Shown here one piece after another: positions 33,494-47,500 of a DNA stretch of 64,000 nucleotides. Where the stretch lies: contig OZ038527.1 in the NCBI GenBank assembly GCA_964036665.1, positions 19,490,221 through 19,554,220 of the forward strand, written 5' to 3'. The position numbers and the translations under genes are program-made. How positions within the stretch are numbered: position 1 is the first letter of the stretch; each line of letters starts with the position of its first letter. This DNA is from Gordius sp. MW1 (lineage: Eukaryota; Nematomorpha; Gordioida; Gordea; Gordiidae). The notes under the pieces are model-generated. The model worked only from the letters and a program-made list of their open reading frames with translations. It did not search any database and was not told the DNA's origin.

Positions 33494-35045
33494 TAGAACT
33501 CTTTGCATCATGATTTTTGAAAATTTTGGTGTTCCAAAGCTACTAAATATCCAATTAAATGAGTTCCATTCTCTAATTAGCGACGATTCTGGGGCAAATA
33601 AACCTCATCTCCAGATAAAGGGATTTTTACCTGCCTTCCAGCAACATTTTTCATTGTTCTTCGGAACAATTTATAAGATGGTAGAAAATGTGAATGTTGC
33701 CATATATCTTCAACTACTTCCTGCCTTTGATAAGCAACAACATTATGTATCTAATTAGGGTTAATGGTAAGTTCCTGGTACAAAATATATAAGGATTACC
33801 TTTCATGTAGATTGCCTATGATAATAATTATCACTATGTAGAAAAAATTAAAATTAAGACACATTTTCTGATGATCAGTATATTTTAAAAGAATTTCTAA
33901 AACGACTATAAATTTTACACTCATGAATATCAATATGTTTTGACAAAGACATAATTGAAGGAGGCTAACAATAATTACACAACTCTACAAATATTGACTT
34001 TGTGATTGTATCCCGCAATCCGACCAATAATTCTGATAGAGAATTTTGCGCTGAAAAATAATATGTTTTTAGTTTTTTCTGCGATTACCAGTATTTTAGA
34101 TATACGAGGTTGAAAGTGCCAGAATGCCCTTTTTAAGCCTTTTTGAGGCCATATTGCCACGGCATTTTTAATATTTAGCGAAAAATAGTAATATATTCAT
34201 GTAGATTAAAGTTTCATCTATAGGTCCATTTTTTTATTTTTTTTATATCTCCCTTATAATCAAATTTATACGCGTTTGCGTAAACCCCTTCTCCTTATCA
34301 AAATTCGTCCCACTATGTCTGGAAAAAGGAGTTCATTAGAGTTCATACTACACACGCGCTGTTTACTAACACATCTCACTCTCCATTTCTCCATCTCTTC
34401 CACTCCCGCCCCCATATCTATCCAAGCACACATGAAGGGGGCGGGAGTGGAGGAGAAAGAGAGGAGAGTAGGTAAACAGAGAAATATATGGTAACTCCAT
34501 CGCACCTAAAAATAATTTACTGTGTGGTCTTTGCAAAAACATCTAGGACCTTTTTATTAATTTTGCATTATAATAAAAATTCGAGAAATATTATTGACTT
34601 ATTGCTTATTCATATCCTTAACTTTAAATTATTTATAACCATTAGTAAATGCATTTGATAGTTCTCCGATCAGTTTACTTCGTTGAACAACAACCATGTA
34701 AGGGTCGCCATATTAACATCTAGATAATACTTATTGATGTTAATAAATTGCAACTTTACTCGACTCTAAAGAAAAATTAAAGTTTTTTTAAATAATAAAT
34801 AGAAAATTTTATTCGCTATTGATCCCCTACAAATTTATAAATATTGTACTTTGTACAGGCTTATTACTTGTTCTATTGAAGATATTTGACCTTCATTTAA
34901 GGCTTAATATTCATAATCAAAATGATAGAGTTTTTAATTGGAAGATTTTCGATGTACATCTGATTTACTCAACATTGATATGAGTCTTGAACTGCAGTAC
35001 AATACTTTAGAAATGGCAGTGATTGTTACTCGCAATGTCCCACCA
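33494..35045. other. Intergenic; contains a GC-rich hairpin
   Basis: A 95-codon frame at 33471-33758 overlaps the repeat end and is not recognised. At 34400-34413 and 34437-34450 the 14-bp arms CCACTCCCGCCCCC/GGGGGCGGGAGTGG form a hairpin with weaker pairing outside, possibly a small foldback element. Otherwise AT-rich. Confidence 0.4.
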
Positions 35046-35495
35046 CTAACTCATGAACAAAAACCATTTACGACCGCATTATGCTGATAGTTTCGGCCTG
35101 GCAAAACATTTCTCATTTCGATAATTCTTGCAGAGATACGATACAAAAAGGCATTGCATTGGCCGTGTCATTAAAATATTAATGAAAAACTCGAAGTCAG
35201 CATTTTGAATGGCAAGTTCCGAGGTGAACATGTGTGCTGCCACGAATCCCTATGATTCCCCCATATGTGCCGATTGAATTCAAACGCATTACATTTCCAA
35301 TTAGGTTAACATTCGCAATGACAATCAATAAGGCGCAAGGCCAAACGTATTTGTAGCTTAGATTTTCCTACTCCATGCTTTTCTCACGGACAGCCATATG
35401 TGGCATGTTCTCGCGTGGGAAACTCCAATTTGTTTGTGTTGACTAAAGACGGACTACCCAAAAATATTATATACTTCATCGCACTTAGAGATTGA
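35046..35495 (+). pseudogene. Helitron Rep-helicase, C-terminal remnant with internal deletion
   Basis: In changing plus frames: LTHEQKPFTT, then RPGKTFLISIILAEIR (Walker A region of the Pif1-like helicase). After a deletion come ILNGKFRGEHV, IEFKRITFPIRLTFAMTINK plus AQGQT, CFSHGQPYVACSRVG and NLFVLTKDGLPKNIIYF, ending with TGA at 35493-35495. These are the final helicase motifs of Helitron proteins in correct order. Stops and frameshifts and loss of most of the helicase make it a dead fragment. I could not find the CTRR 3' terminus. Confidence 0.75.
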
Positions 35496-35551
35496 TGGTG
35501 AATTTGAATGTTCATAATTTGATGTATATATAGGTATCAAAAATGATTTAA

Positions 35552-36968
35552 CACTCCGTCGGTCGGGTGGGGTCATAATGATCCCAAGCTGTTTAAAAAC
35601 GCTGTACAAAAAAAATTAGTGAATATTACAATTTCATTTTTTCAGTAGCTTAACAAAATTTACCCTAGAATATCTCTGCAAAATTTGGCTAGTTTTTTCC
35701 AATAGTTTTTAAGATACACCTTGTTTTAGATGCCCTGGGTCTTCCACGACCCCACCTTCCATAATATGAACAAAAATAATTTTTAAACATTTTTTTTTGA
35801 AATATATTATTAAAACCCATTATCGTAAACCCATTTGTGAAAAAATTTTTGTATACATTTCTTTTTATTGAAAATATTCAAATTTTAAACTCTAATTTTC
35901 ACATGTTAATTTTTCCTCGTGGTAATTCAAAGTGCTTATTTGTGTGATTGCATTTTTTGATTTTTTAATAAGTCTAATATTAAAAAGTGCAGTTTTTTTA
36001 TAGTTCTTCGTCTGAAGATGGTATATATATGAACATAACAGTTATAACATTTTATGATTCTATGATTACGTATACTGAGTAGTCATAAATCTGTGAATGA
36101 GTTAACAGGAGATTAAGATAAGAAGAGTTAATTGATATGCCTAACAACGTTAGTTACTTTTATAGGAAATAACTTAGCTTTTATTATATGATATATTTCA
36201 AAGGAATATTAAGTGCCACAAAAATAGTCCTAATAAAAATGTTAGAACAAAATAGAATTGTGTATTTCATTTACCTGGAGTAAAGCCATATGGATGGGCA
36301 ATCAAAACTCCTCTTAATTGTTTTAACTTACTTATTACAGGTGAAATAATTAAAAGTAGAGTGAAATTTAGCAAATTTATGACTATATAAATATATGTAG
36401 AAAATGTATATATAACTATTTTTATAGCCTCATAAAATTCTTAATTAACATTTTTCATTTAAATATTTTTCATTAATTTTGATTTTTTATTATGAATCTA
36501 TATGAAAAATTTTATAAAATAACATTTAAATTTATAAAAGTATGAGTTGAGACCAATAGTAACTTTTTTGCCTTAAAAAATTAAAAGCCAAAAATTGCCT
36601 AGGTTTAAACATCTCTATTTTATTTGTTTTTGAGTTATTTTTTACCAAATTTTCCACATTTATAGTTTCAACCTTCTTTTATAAGATCTTATTAATTAAA
36701 CCATAAAATATAATATAGTTTTTTGTATGAGCAAAATAGTCATTAGGGGAAAAATTTTGGGGGTTGTTCTAAATATAAATATAAAATTTTAACCACTTTA
36801 TCAAATAGCCAAATTAATATATTAATGAATGTATAAAGTTGACATATTATTCTTGCAAATTTTGACAAGTTTCTATTATAAAATATGGAAGTTATAGCTA
36901 TTTAAAGTTTGGGTTAATAAACCCCAAATACCATTCGTGTTAGCATTTTAGACCCGACCGACGGAGTG
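35552..36968. mobile_element. piggyBac-like non-autonomous element (1,417 bp)
   Basis: Inverted ends CACTCCGTCGGTCGGGT...ACCCGACCGACGGAGTG are bounded by TTAA at both sides (35548-35551 and 36969-36972), the strict target of piggyBac elements. The left inner end has GGGGTCATAATGATCCC, also usual in the group. The AT-rich interior holds no transposase frame. Confidence 0.75.
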
Positions 36969-37286
36969 TTAATAAAGTATAAAGAATGAAATTAATATAT
37001 GATTAGTGTATTGTTATTTTATAGGCCAATATTGTCACAACGCTCCATTCTTATTTCAATCATAACCACATACCCATACACTGATGGTATCTTCTAAAAA
37101 TAAGCTGACCCAAATTCTTTCATATATTTCCTATTGATAGTTTTAAATTATTTAGTCAAATATTAAGGCTAATAATGATTGTGGCAAGGCACTAATGTGC
37201 GGAAATGGGAGAAAATTTGATCCTTTTTTTTAAACTCTAATTTTTTAAATCATGTTTGCATATTTTTATTTCCTTATCACCTACCA

Positions 37287-37442
37287 ATGGGCGTAGCCAG
37301 AGGGAGGCATGGAAGGGCGGTGCCCCCCTCTAATTTTTGTTTATATTTATTAAAATAATGGTTAAAATTTCAAGAAATTCTAATTTTACCCCTCCTTAAT
37401 TTATTATTACCTCCCTCTAATTCCAGTGCTAGCTACGCCTAT
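37287..37442. mobile_element. MITE, GGCGTAGCC-end family, copy 4
   Basis: Begins ATGGGCGTAGCCAGAG and ends GCTAGCTACGCCTAT. Inner sequence with TGCCCCCCTCTAATT and CTCCCTCTAATTCC follows the family. The flanks tcacctacca and gaatatacca share only the last five bases plus scattered positions, so the duplication is eroded. Confidence 0.65.
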
Positions 37443-40400
37443 GAATATACCATAAGTCCATCCTTCAACTTTAACTACACTTGCAGCAGGTCTAAACTTA
37501 TTATAAATTATATATTATTTTTTTTGCTTTATTCCTTTTGAGCAATTGTATTTATACTGGTTTTTATTATAATCAAACCTCACCTAAAACACCTTCATCT
37601 GATCAAAATTTTTCTAAAAACTATATTTCTAATTTTTTTATCATACCAAATTTCGCATCTTTTATACTTGCGGAAATTTGTATTATTTCTAATTAATTAT
37701 GATTTCAATAAAATATTGTAAAAGCCTTCATTTAACCAAATTTGAAGGAGGTTTTTTAATATCTATTCATTTTGATGCTATAGATTTTAGGCTACGGCAT
37801 TACACTATTCTAAACGCTGTATTAAAATATTTTCTCTATATTGTCGAACATTATAACTGACATTTATACACCAGTGGTTTATAACTTTTTGTCATCCAAT
37901 TATGCTTAACATCTCACTTTTTAACCTATAAAATTAACAAATACCTTATAAGTATTTGAAACTGTTACAAATCTATTAATTTTTGAATAAATATGCCTTT
38001 TCCAATTATTAAATTAACTAATATTTATTTCAATAATATAGCATTCTATTTTTTATATCATAAACTCTCCCGCAGATGATTTAAAATTTTTCATATATGT
38101 TTTATTAATTCATACTTATTATTTAGCTAATAGGACTAAGCCAAAGCAACGCTTGGCCGGGCACAGCTAGTATTGTTATAAAAATTTGAAAGATATGAGT
38201 GAATATATACAACGCTCTAAAAACACCCTACACTGTTACTGGAATATCAACTAAGACTTTTGATATTCTTAATAAATTTCACATATATTTTTACATTCAA
38301 AAAGTAAACAATTCTATTATAGTGTAACACCCAGATTATGTTTAAAAAGATTTGTTCGATCCATTTTTTTCTACTAATTTCGCTATAAAATAATATTTAT
38401 TATAAAAGCTTAAGCTCATACATTTTTGTATATTGCAAATTACCGTATTTGCAAAAATTTAGTGGATTTGCACCTGTCATCTTAATGTGTAAAATAATAT
38501 AAATGCCGAACAAATGCATAAAATAATTTATGGTTTGGGAATTTTTATGGTGTACTATGTGTAAGAAAGTTAAAAATATTCTCGAATAGTGAAAGATGCT
38601 TTCCAAAACAATCGTCGGCAGGCACAGAAGCTGCTGGGATGCTAAACTATTTAGTCATTGTAACCAAGTTTATATAATTGTTTTGATTAGTATTCACCGA
38701 TTAATCTTATCAGTACTGTAAGATTGATGCTATTGTTGCAAAATTTGAAAAAGGATTATTAATATTTATCCCAACACATTTTCTTTAAGTTTATTCCACA
38801 TACTCTAAAGATATAAATATATTATAAATGTATAAAAAAATTATTTACATGCCCTAAAGGTCATTCTTTTTTAATGAATAGAAATTATTAAAAGTTTGAA
38901 CTTTCGCGGTTATACACTTGATATTTATCCCACTGGAGCCTAAATTATCCGGTAGTAAATGCATTTTAATTATATTAATCTATATTCAACATCTAAAATT
39001 ACGAAATAAAAAAACACAACTAAACATACTACATTATGAACATTACGGTCAATAAAAATTTCAAAGCCGAGATCTCGATGATAAAATCTCGTCCTCGAGG
39101 TCAAAATTCTCGTTTCGATCTCGACTCAATTTTTGAAATTAATACCTTGATTCTTAGATTTCTCGCACCACAACTTATGGGTATCAATTGTATTGGAGAT
39201 CATTAAATACAAAGGCAAATAAAGTTTTTGTAAGAAACGGTTTGACGGCTATTAATTTTAAAAGCGTTTTAATATGTACTATCTCATATTTAGCCTAGAA
39301 AATTCTTACAACATAGTTGCCACGTGTCGAACTTTCTCTCTAAACAAGATAATTTAAAGCTTATGCTTTAATTATTTTATATTCACAAATTAATAAAATC
39401 ATTTAAAAGACATTATCAACAACTGATTTTAAGTTAAACTTGAGCTACTTTATTCGCGGCGTTCCATATAAAACGTCCAAGCTAAATTTTAACACCATAT
39501 TTGTCTAGGATTGCAATATGAAATATATGTGGCCGTCATAAATGTTTTTCATATCAGAAAACATAAGGACTATAATGCATATCATTCCATTTAGAGAGGC
39601 ATTTTAACCTTTATTGTTTGATAATAAAATGACTTTGAGAATATAACTATAGAATTAGTATTTCTCACATTTAGACACTAAATAATATATTTGATTACCT
39701 ATGATAACGGGAGGCTGTAACATCAATAATATTGTGACAGTGATACCGATTGATTCACATATTATAGTATTAGCATGAGTCAATTCGATAATTAAAACTT
39801 ATTAGACTTACAATTAGATTAAGCTATAGTCATTTACCCAACGAACCCAATTTTATTTCTCATTATTAAAAGACTTTATACCATGCCATGCTTATTTTAA
39901 ACTCTATTAATCAAATTCCTCCTAAGGCCATGATCAAGAAGGGGGCGCAATGTTTAGTTATATTTAGGAAAAGGTGTGGTAAAATAAAGATTCGTTTATA
40001 ATTTTAATTATATTTTATTTAATTTGATAGGAATTTTAATATTGCTAACCCTAATTACTATGCTTACCTGAATTGAACACGGATTAGAAAACGCCAGCAA
40101 TTATCCTTTGTACCTCAGATTAGTATTTACAACTTGGTTAAGAATCATTAGACCCTGGAGACACATTTTAGGTAGTCTATTATAGATCTAGTCGATTATG
40201 TAGTCATATATTGTCGCAAACGTCTTCATTAATATTCTCACATATAACCCTATGAAATTATTTAGTCCACTTTCGACAATGCAGATTTAAGTGTTAAAAA
40301 TACCTCATTTTTCTAAATTATTCCTACTAAAATTAAAATATTAATAAAAACACTACGATTGCTTATTACGGCGCCACCGAGGGCAGGAAGTAAACATGCA

Positions 40401-41543
40401 CATTAGGGTTAGGTATAATATGTAATATATTGCGATACTGCAATATCAGCATATTCTATTTTGTAAACATTGGTAAATAAACAATTTAGCTTAGGTTCGA
40501 CACTTAGTTTTAGTTTTTTCCCCTAATTGATAATTTTGTATAAAATTACGAAATTGACATTCTAGACAATGTTAAATAAATTATATAATAATACGAATAT
40601 TAATTATAAATACCGTAATTACATTTGCGATCACTCTACTAAAATAAAGATCCTTCTTCATATATTTTACATATAGCAACTAATTAAACAAATTTTTTAT
40701 CACATCTCTTATCAACTCTGAAATTTATTTAATTCGTAACAATAAAGATATAACTTTATTCATTGGCAAATAAGTATATTTCGATTATAATTATAATTGC
40801 TAATTGAGATATTTATCTCGCTGTTTCGCCTATTTGCGGGCTTCCCGAAACAGCCCGATCCAATTCTATAAATAATTGCAACCCCGGGCCCTCCCGAACT
40901 CTTCTATGCGTCTACCTAGCCAGGCCCGAAACAGAGCTACCCGAACTGCTCGGCCTGAAATAGTTATTTTTAAAATTTTAGCATACTCTCTGAAAATAAT
41001 AAATTTGATTCTCGATTCCTGAGGCAAGGAACTGCGATTAATAAATAGTATGCAATTCTTTTAAAAAATAAGCAAATTAATAGACGAAAAAATAATACAC
41101 TACATAAAAATCCTATTAACCCCTATTTGCAGGTGCCGCCAAGGCCTGCTCGAAAATCTAAATTTATAACAGTTGCCCGGCCCGCGTGGTAGTGGGGGCC
41201 GAGCTTATCTGGTTTAGGTATCCATGGCTTTATAGATACATTTTATTGTTTTAATAATTTAAAATTTTATTCTGTAAAAATAATTTTTAAAACCATTCAA
41301 TAACATATTTGACAACATTGCTCTCTTTGTTTGTGGGATAAATACAATCCTGATGATACAATTAATAGAATCATAAATATAACAGTATTTTTGAATATAT
41401 TAACTATTTAACTACATTATATTGTGAACGGACGGTTATTTGTGTACAATTTAAAAACAACTATGATTTATAATTTTTAAATACAACACAATATTAATAT
41501 AATGATGATAAAAATAATGATAAATTAATGGATTTTTATCTAA
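37443..41543. other. Intergenic, AT-rich; dispersed repeats only
   Basis: At 37905-38060 a sequence matches 61970-62125, and at 38133-38172 the motif CTAGCTGTGCCCGGCCAAGC lies on the minus strand, matching 61728-61760. At about 38620 and 26815 a GCAGGCACAGA..CTGGG motif recurs. From 40800 to 41215 scattered GGCCCG motifs resemble a decayed hAT MITE. No gene recognised. Confidence 0.4.
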
Positions 41544-44500
41544 CTATTCGGTTAGTTCTTCTAGCCAATAGGTTTGAAGCTGTTTATTAGACTATAAATT
41601 TGCAAATATACTCCTTGCTTAAATACCTGAACTTCTATCATCTTATTTGCTTCAAACGTATATTCCGTACAGTTTTCAAGCAAAACTTTCGTGCTTTCTG
41701 ATATATGTATTTTCATCGCTAGTTTTCATAGACAGAGAATTATTTTATGTAAACGTTTGAAATTATTACTAAATTTTGTGGGTTTCATTTATAATAGTGA
41801 TCACATTAAAACATAACATTTTGCTGTCACCAAAATTGGGCAAGCAAATCAATATTTTAAATATTAATTTAAAAAAATTAATGTTATATCTTAATGAGTT
41901 TGGATTTGTATTTTTCATGCTTTTAAAATGAACGACAATTTGTCAAATCAGCTAAAAATATATTTACCTGGAATGTAAAAAAAGTGTTCTTAATTTGATG
42001 ATTTAAACTTAACTAACAATTTCAACTTAGCCTTTGGGTAAAAATCACGAGTCAATTTATATTCAAACTTATTATCAATTTTGTTCAACCATGTCACGCT
42101 CATCATTTTAATTTAACTAATGGACCCCAAGTTAAATTAACATGGCCTTAGATAGGGTGTTTTTATTATAATTATTTTTAATGCTTAATAATTTAGAATT
42201 GCAGGTATAAAAATGTTTTTAATAACCTTTTCCCGTTGATTCTACCAGAGATGCCACAGCTATGGTTTGCCCAAAAAGACAATATCTCGGCATTTTCACG
42301 CCCACAACACCAGCTGCACAAGGACCTATAATCGATGCATTGATTACTTAATGAAAAGAAAATATGATTCGCGGTTACGACCCGTCATAAATCGGGCCTT
42401 CTCTACATAAAGTCAAATTGGAATCGTTTTAAATCCTTTAATATTACATTAAAAAAATATTATTTTCGCCTAGTGCTGTAAACGAACGCGTTCAATATGA
42501 ACGCGTTCACGGAACGCGTTCAAATTTTGTGAACGCGTTCATGAACGGCGTTCTTTTATTTTTTGGTGAACTTTGAACGTGAACGCGTTCCTTTTTTTGA
42601 TGAACGCGTTCAAATTTAACGTTCGTTCAATTTTAAAACCCCTTTTTTATTTTTATTTATTTAAAAATTAATGTTAATCCGAATTTTTAACAAAAAAGTC
42701 TTATATTTTTTAATCAGCTGTTTTTCCTATTTTCTATTACCAATTCCGAAATACTTTTAACAACATACTATAAACATAAAGTGCAAAAGAAGATAAGATT
42801 AAAGTTAATTAATTTGATATTATTAATTATAGTTTAATTTATAGGTTAATATAGACAATCATAATATTATATCGTCGTCATCCTTTTAGTGTTATTGAAA
42901 AAAGGGATTGAAACCCCTAGAAATGATAACGAAAGAGCCGTCAATTCCGAAATATCATTTTTTGACGAGGAAGTCGAGGGGGGATTGGAGGATGATATTT
43001 TGTCGCAATTTTTTGAAGCGAGGGACAAAACATTAAATGTTTTTAACAAATTTCCTCCTTTAAAAAATTTGTTTATTAAGTATAATACTCCAATCCCCTC
43101 ATCTGCCCCTGTGCAGCGGGTTTTTAGTATGGCTAATGCTGTATTAACTGCCAAGCGTTCCTGCTTATCAGACAAGAATTTTGAGAAACAATTATTATTA
43201 AAAATCAATAAAAAAAAATTTATAAATAATCTTTATATTCGCTCTAAAAAATTATATTGATTTATAATAATATTGTCGAAATAAAACTATCATTATTTAT
43301 CGGCTATTTATTGTATTAAAAAATATAAGACATTTATTTATATTAAATTAAATTTAAAAAAAATTTTATCATAAAATTTTGAACGTTAGTGATCGCGTTC
43401 ACGAACGTGAACGCGTTCCTTTTTTTTAAACGAACGTGAACGTGAACGCGTTTGATTTTTGTCAATGAATGCTGAACGCGAACGCGTTCGATTTTTTTTT
43501 ACCAATGTTTACAGCACTATTTTCGCCACATATATGGGGGTTTATAGAGTTTTATCCTTAACGACCATAAAAGTGAACTCAATCAAATTTGGCCTTATAT
43601 ATACCTATCTCGATGTATGTGACTTGAAAATTAATTATGGCATACTGATGAGCTCCAATAAGAGCGAAAACGTTATGTGTCCGTTATTATTTTCGCGTAA
43701 CATCCTAAAAGAGATAGGGATAAATTTAGCCAAATAGGTTTCTAATTTAAGGATTGCCCTAGATGGCATATAAATTAGAGTTATTGTTATTATTGATTGG
43801 CGGTTACCACTCGTCTTAAATCGGGCCCTCTCTGCGTAGACCCAAACCGGTGTAGCGTACAGAAATGTCGAAGGTTGTAAAATAGGAACATCAAATACGA
43901 ATTGCTATTGGTTAAAAACACGAAATAATGAGTTTTGACGTTTATCACGTCTTTTTTTACTAGCAGGGGATTGGGTGGGGATTGGGAAAATGCATTGTTA
44001 CTTTTGACGATCCCATTGTTAAACCATAGCGTTTTTAAATTTGAACGTCAATTATCCCATATTTGAATTAGAGATAGATAAATTATATTCATCTTAATAA
44101 CATTTTGCAAGGTAGATGCTAATTGTGTTGAATTAAATATTAAGTTAATTAAATAGAATAATATTATTTTTTACCCTCTTTCTCACCAGGAGGGAGGGGG
44201 GGGGGGGGGTGATTTGCCCCCCCCCCTTATTTGTACCCTTTTTTTCACCAGGGGGGAGGGAGGTGATTTGCCCCCCCCCCTTATTTTTTACCCTCTTTCT
44301 CAACAGGGGGGAAAGGGGTAATTTGCCCCCCCCCCCCCACTATTTTTTACCCTCTTTCTCACCAAAGGGGTAGGGGTGATTTGCCCCCCCCCCCTTATTT
44401 TTTACCCTCTTTCTTACCAGGGGGGAGGGGGGATTTGCTTCCCCCCCCCATTATTTTTTACCCTTTTTCTCACCAGAGGGGAGGGGGTGATTTGCCCCCC

Positions 44501-47500
44501 CCCCCCCCCCATTATTTTCTTTCTTACCAGGGGGGAGGGGCGGATTTGCTTCCCCCCCCCCCCATTATTTTTTACCCTTTTTCTCACCAGAGGGGAGAGG
44601 GTGATTTGCCCCCTCCCCCCCCATTATTTTTTACCCTCTTTCTTACCAGGGGGGAGGGGGGATTTGCTTCCCCCCCCCCATTATTTTTTACCCTTTTTCT
44701 CACCAGAGGAGAGGGGGTGATTTGCCCCCCCCCATTATTTTCTTTCTTACCAGGGGGTAGGGGGGGATTTGCTTCCCCCCCCCCCCCATTATTTTTTACC
44801 CTTTTTCTCACCAGAGGGGAGAGGGTGATTTGCCCCCCCCCCATTATTTTTTACCCTCTTTCTCACCAGGGGGTAGGGGTTATTTGCCCCCCCCCCCTTA
44901 TTTTTTACCCTCTTTCTTACCAGGTGGGAGGGGGGGATTTGCTTCCCCCCCCATTATTTTTTACCCTTTTTCTCACCAGAGGGGAGAGGGTGATTTGCCC
45001 CCCCCCCCCATTATTTTTTACCCTCTTTCTCACCAGGGGGTAGGGGTTATTTGCCCCCCCCTTATTTTTTACCCTCTTTCTTACCAGGTGGGAGGGGGGG
45101 ATTTGCTTCCCCCCCCCCATTATTTTTTACCCTTTTTCTCACCAGAGGGGAGGGGGTGATTTGCCCCCCCCCATTATTTTCTTTCTTACCAGGGGGGAGG
45201 GGGGGATTTGCTCCCCCCCCATTATTTTTTCCCCTTTTTCTCACCAGAGGGGAGAGGGTGATTTGCCCCCCACCCCATTATTTTTTACCCTCTTTCTCAC
45301 AAGAGGGGGGGGGGGGTGATTTGCCCCCCTCCCATTATTTTTACCCTCTTTCTTACCAGGGAGGAGGGGGGATTTGCTTTCCTCCCCCCCCCAGTTTTTT
45401 TACCCTTTTTCTCACCAGAGGGGAGGGGGTGATTTGCCCCCCCCACCTTATTTTTTACCCTCTTTCTCACCCCTGGTGAGAAAGCCCTCCCTTATTTTTT
45501 ATCCTTTTTCTCACCAGGAGGGAGATGGGGGGGAGTGTTTTGCCCCCCCCCCCCTCCCTTATTTTTTATCCTTTTTCTCACCAGAGGGGAGATGGGGGAG
45601 AAGAGTTTTCCTCGGGGGGGGGGGGGGGTCCCTTATTTTTTATCCTTTTTCTCACCAGAGGGGAGATGGGGGGGGGGGGGTGTTTTGCCCCCCCCCCCCC
45701 CTATTTTTTATCCCTTTTCTCACCAGAGGAGAAGGGGGTGATTTGCCTCCCCCCCCCCTTTATTTTTTACCCTTTTTCTTACCAGGGGGGGGGCACCAGT
45801 GAAAAAGAGGGATAAAAAATAAGGGGTGCAAAACACCCCCCCCCCCTTCCCGCTGGTAATAAATAGGATAAAAAATGGGGGGGGGGGAAAGACCCCCCCT
45901 CCTTTCTGGTAAGAAAGAGAGTCAAAAATAAGGGGGGGGCAAAACACCCCCCCCCCCCCCATCTCTCCTGTGGTGAGAAAGAGGATAAAAAACTGGTGAG
46001 AAAGAGAATAAAAAATATGAGGGGGGGGGACAAAACCCCCCTCCCCTCTGGTGAGAAAGAGGGTAAAAAATAAGGGGGGGGGAAACACCCCCCCCCCCTT
46101 CCCCCCATCTCCCCTGTGGTGAGAAAGAGGATAAAAAAAAAGCGGGGGGGGGGCGGGGGCAAAACACCCTCCCTGGTGATAAAGAGGGTAAAAAATAAGG
46201 GGGGGCGGCAAAGTTCTTAATTTATTTATGATATATAATATGATTAAAATTGTAATGTTAAATAACATAATATTATTGATGATTGACGTTTTTATCCGCC
46301 AATAAGAACTATTTAAACAATTTTAAATAATATATGACGCTTGATTGACATTTGACTTCGCTATTTTACAACGTTCGCTGACTCCAATATTACACCTGGG
46401 TCATTTTGTATCTTTATTTTATATTAAATTAGAGTTAATTAGTCTATCAAAGCATTTTCTCCAATTTTTATTGAAGGTGCGATAATTTATTTTTAAAGTT
46501 GGGCCCTGAAAACAGGAAAATAATATATAAGTAAAGTTTTTTATACATTTTTATTTAGCATTAAAAAATAAATTCCCACACATACTTTTGTTGTAGGCGT
46601 TTTAGTTTTTATACAGTAATATTGTAACACTTGATGTTTTTAAATCACTCAACTTTGATTGCATTTGACCATAAAGCAATAATACTATAGGCTGATGAGT
46701 TAATTAGTAAGGGTATAAGTCCATATGTTTGAAGCGTAAATTTCGCCCTTATACAGATATAAAATATGAATAATTGATGACTATGTGTTGATTATGTGGT
46801 TGTACAATAAAACGGATAAATTTTATACCTTTCTACCTATCCGGGGCTGTAAAATAGCTAAAGACACAAATATTATTGAAGGCCTTAAATTAATGATAAA
46901 ATTTAAAAAATAATTTTTTAGCTAAAATTGCTATTGAAAATATTTTATAAATTATTATTAAGTTGGATCTTACAGACTTGGAACAATGGTGTTCTAAAAA
47001 TAAGGTTCACCGTTGAAATGATGGGCTAATAAAGTTGGTCATGCCATATTTATCCAAGTTAATAGATAGGCTTAGTTAATGTCTATATTACCATGAATTT
47101 TAATTTAGCAGTGTTCCTTTACTAAAACTTTTTATTTCTAATGAAAAGAATCAAAAACTTAATTGATGAGAGCAATAATAATCAACACTTTGTAAAAATA
47201 AAAATATTTTTTAATTGAAAAATAGAATTTGATAATTTTACTAGTTCCCCTCTAATGTTGCAGTTGAAATTGGGCTATTGATATGTTCATTTTTATCATT
47301 TTTATACAGTCATTAAGGCGGAAAAACGCTTATACGTCAAAACCGTTTAAATGCAAAGCCTTGGGACTGAAAAATTGCGATTAACGATATTTCGCGATTA
47401 TCAAAATGGAAATAAAAGTATATGTACATTATATTAAATATTCATTTCTTACGCTTCGCAATAAAACGATATTTTATATAATTATCTGGTTGATTTGAGG

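Noticed and set aside
44376-46268. Many long proline-, phenylalanine- and glycine-rich open frames on both strands
   Set aside because: They are produced by the minisatellite with C and G runs in all frames; no start context, domain or codon bias supports coding.
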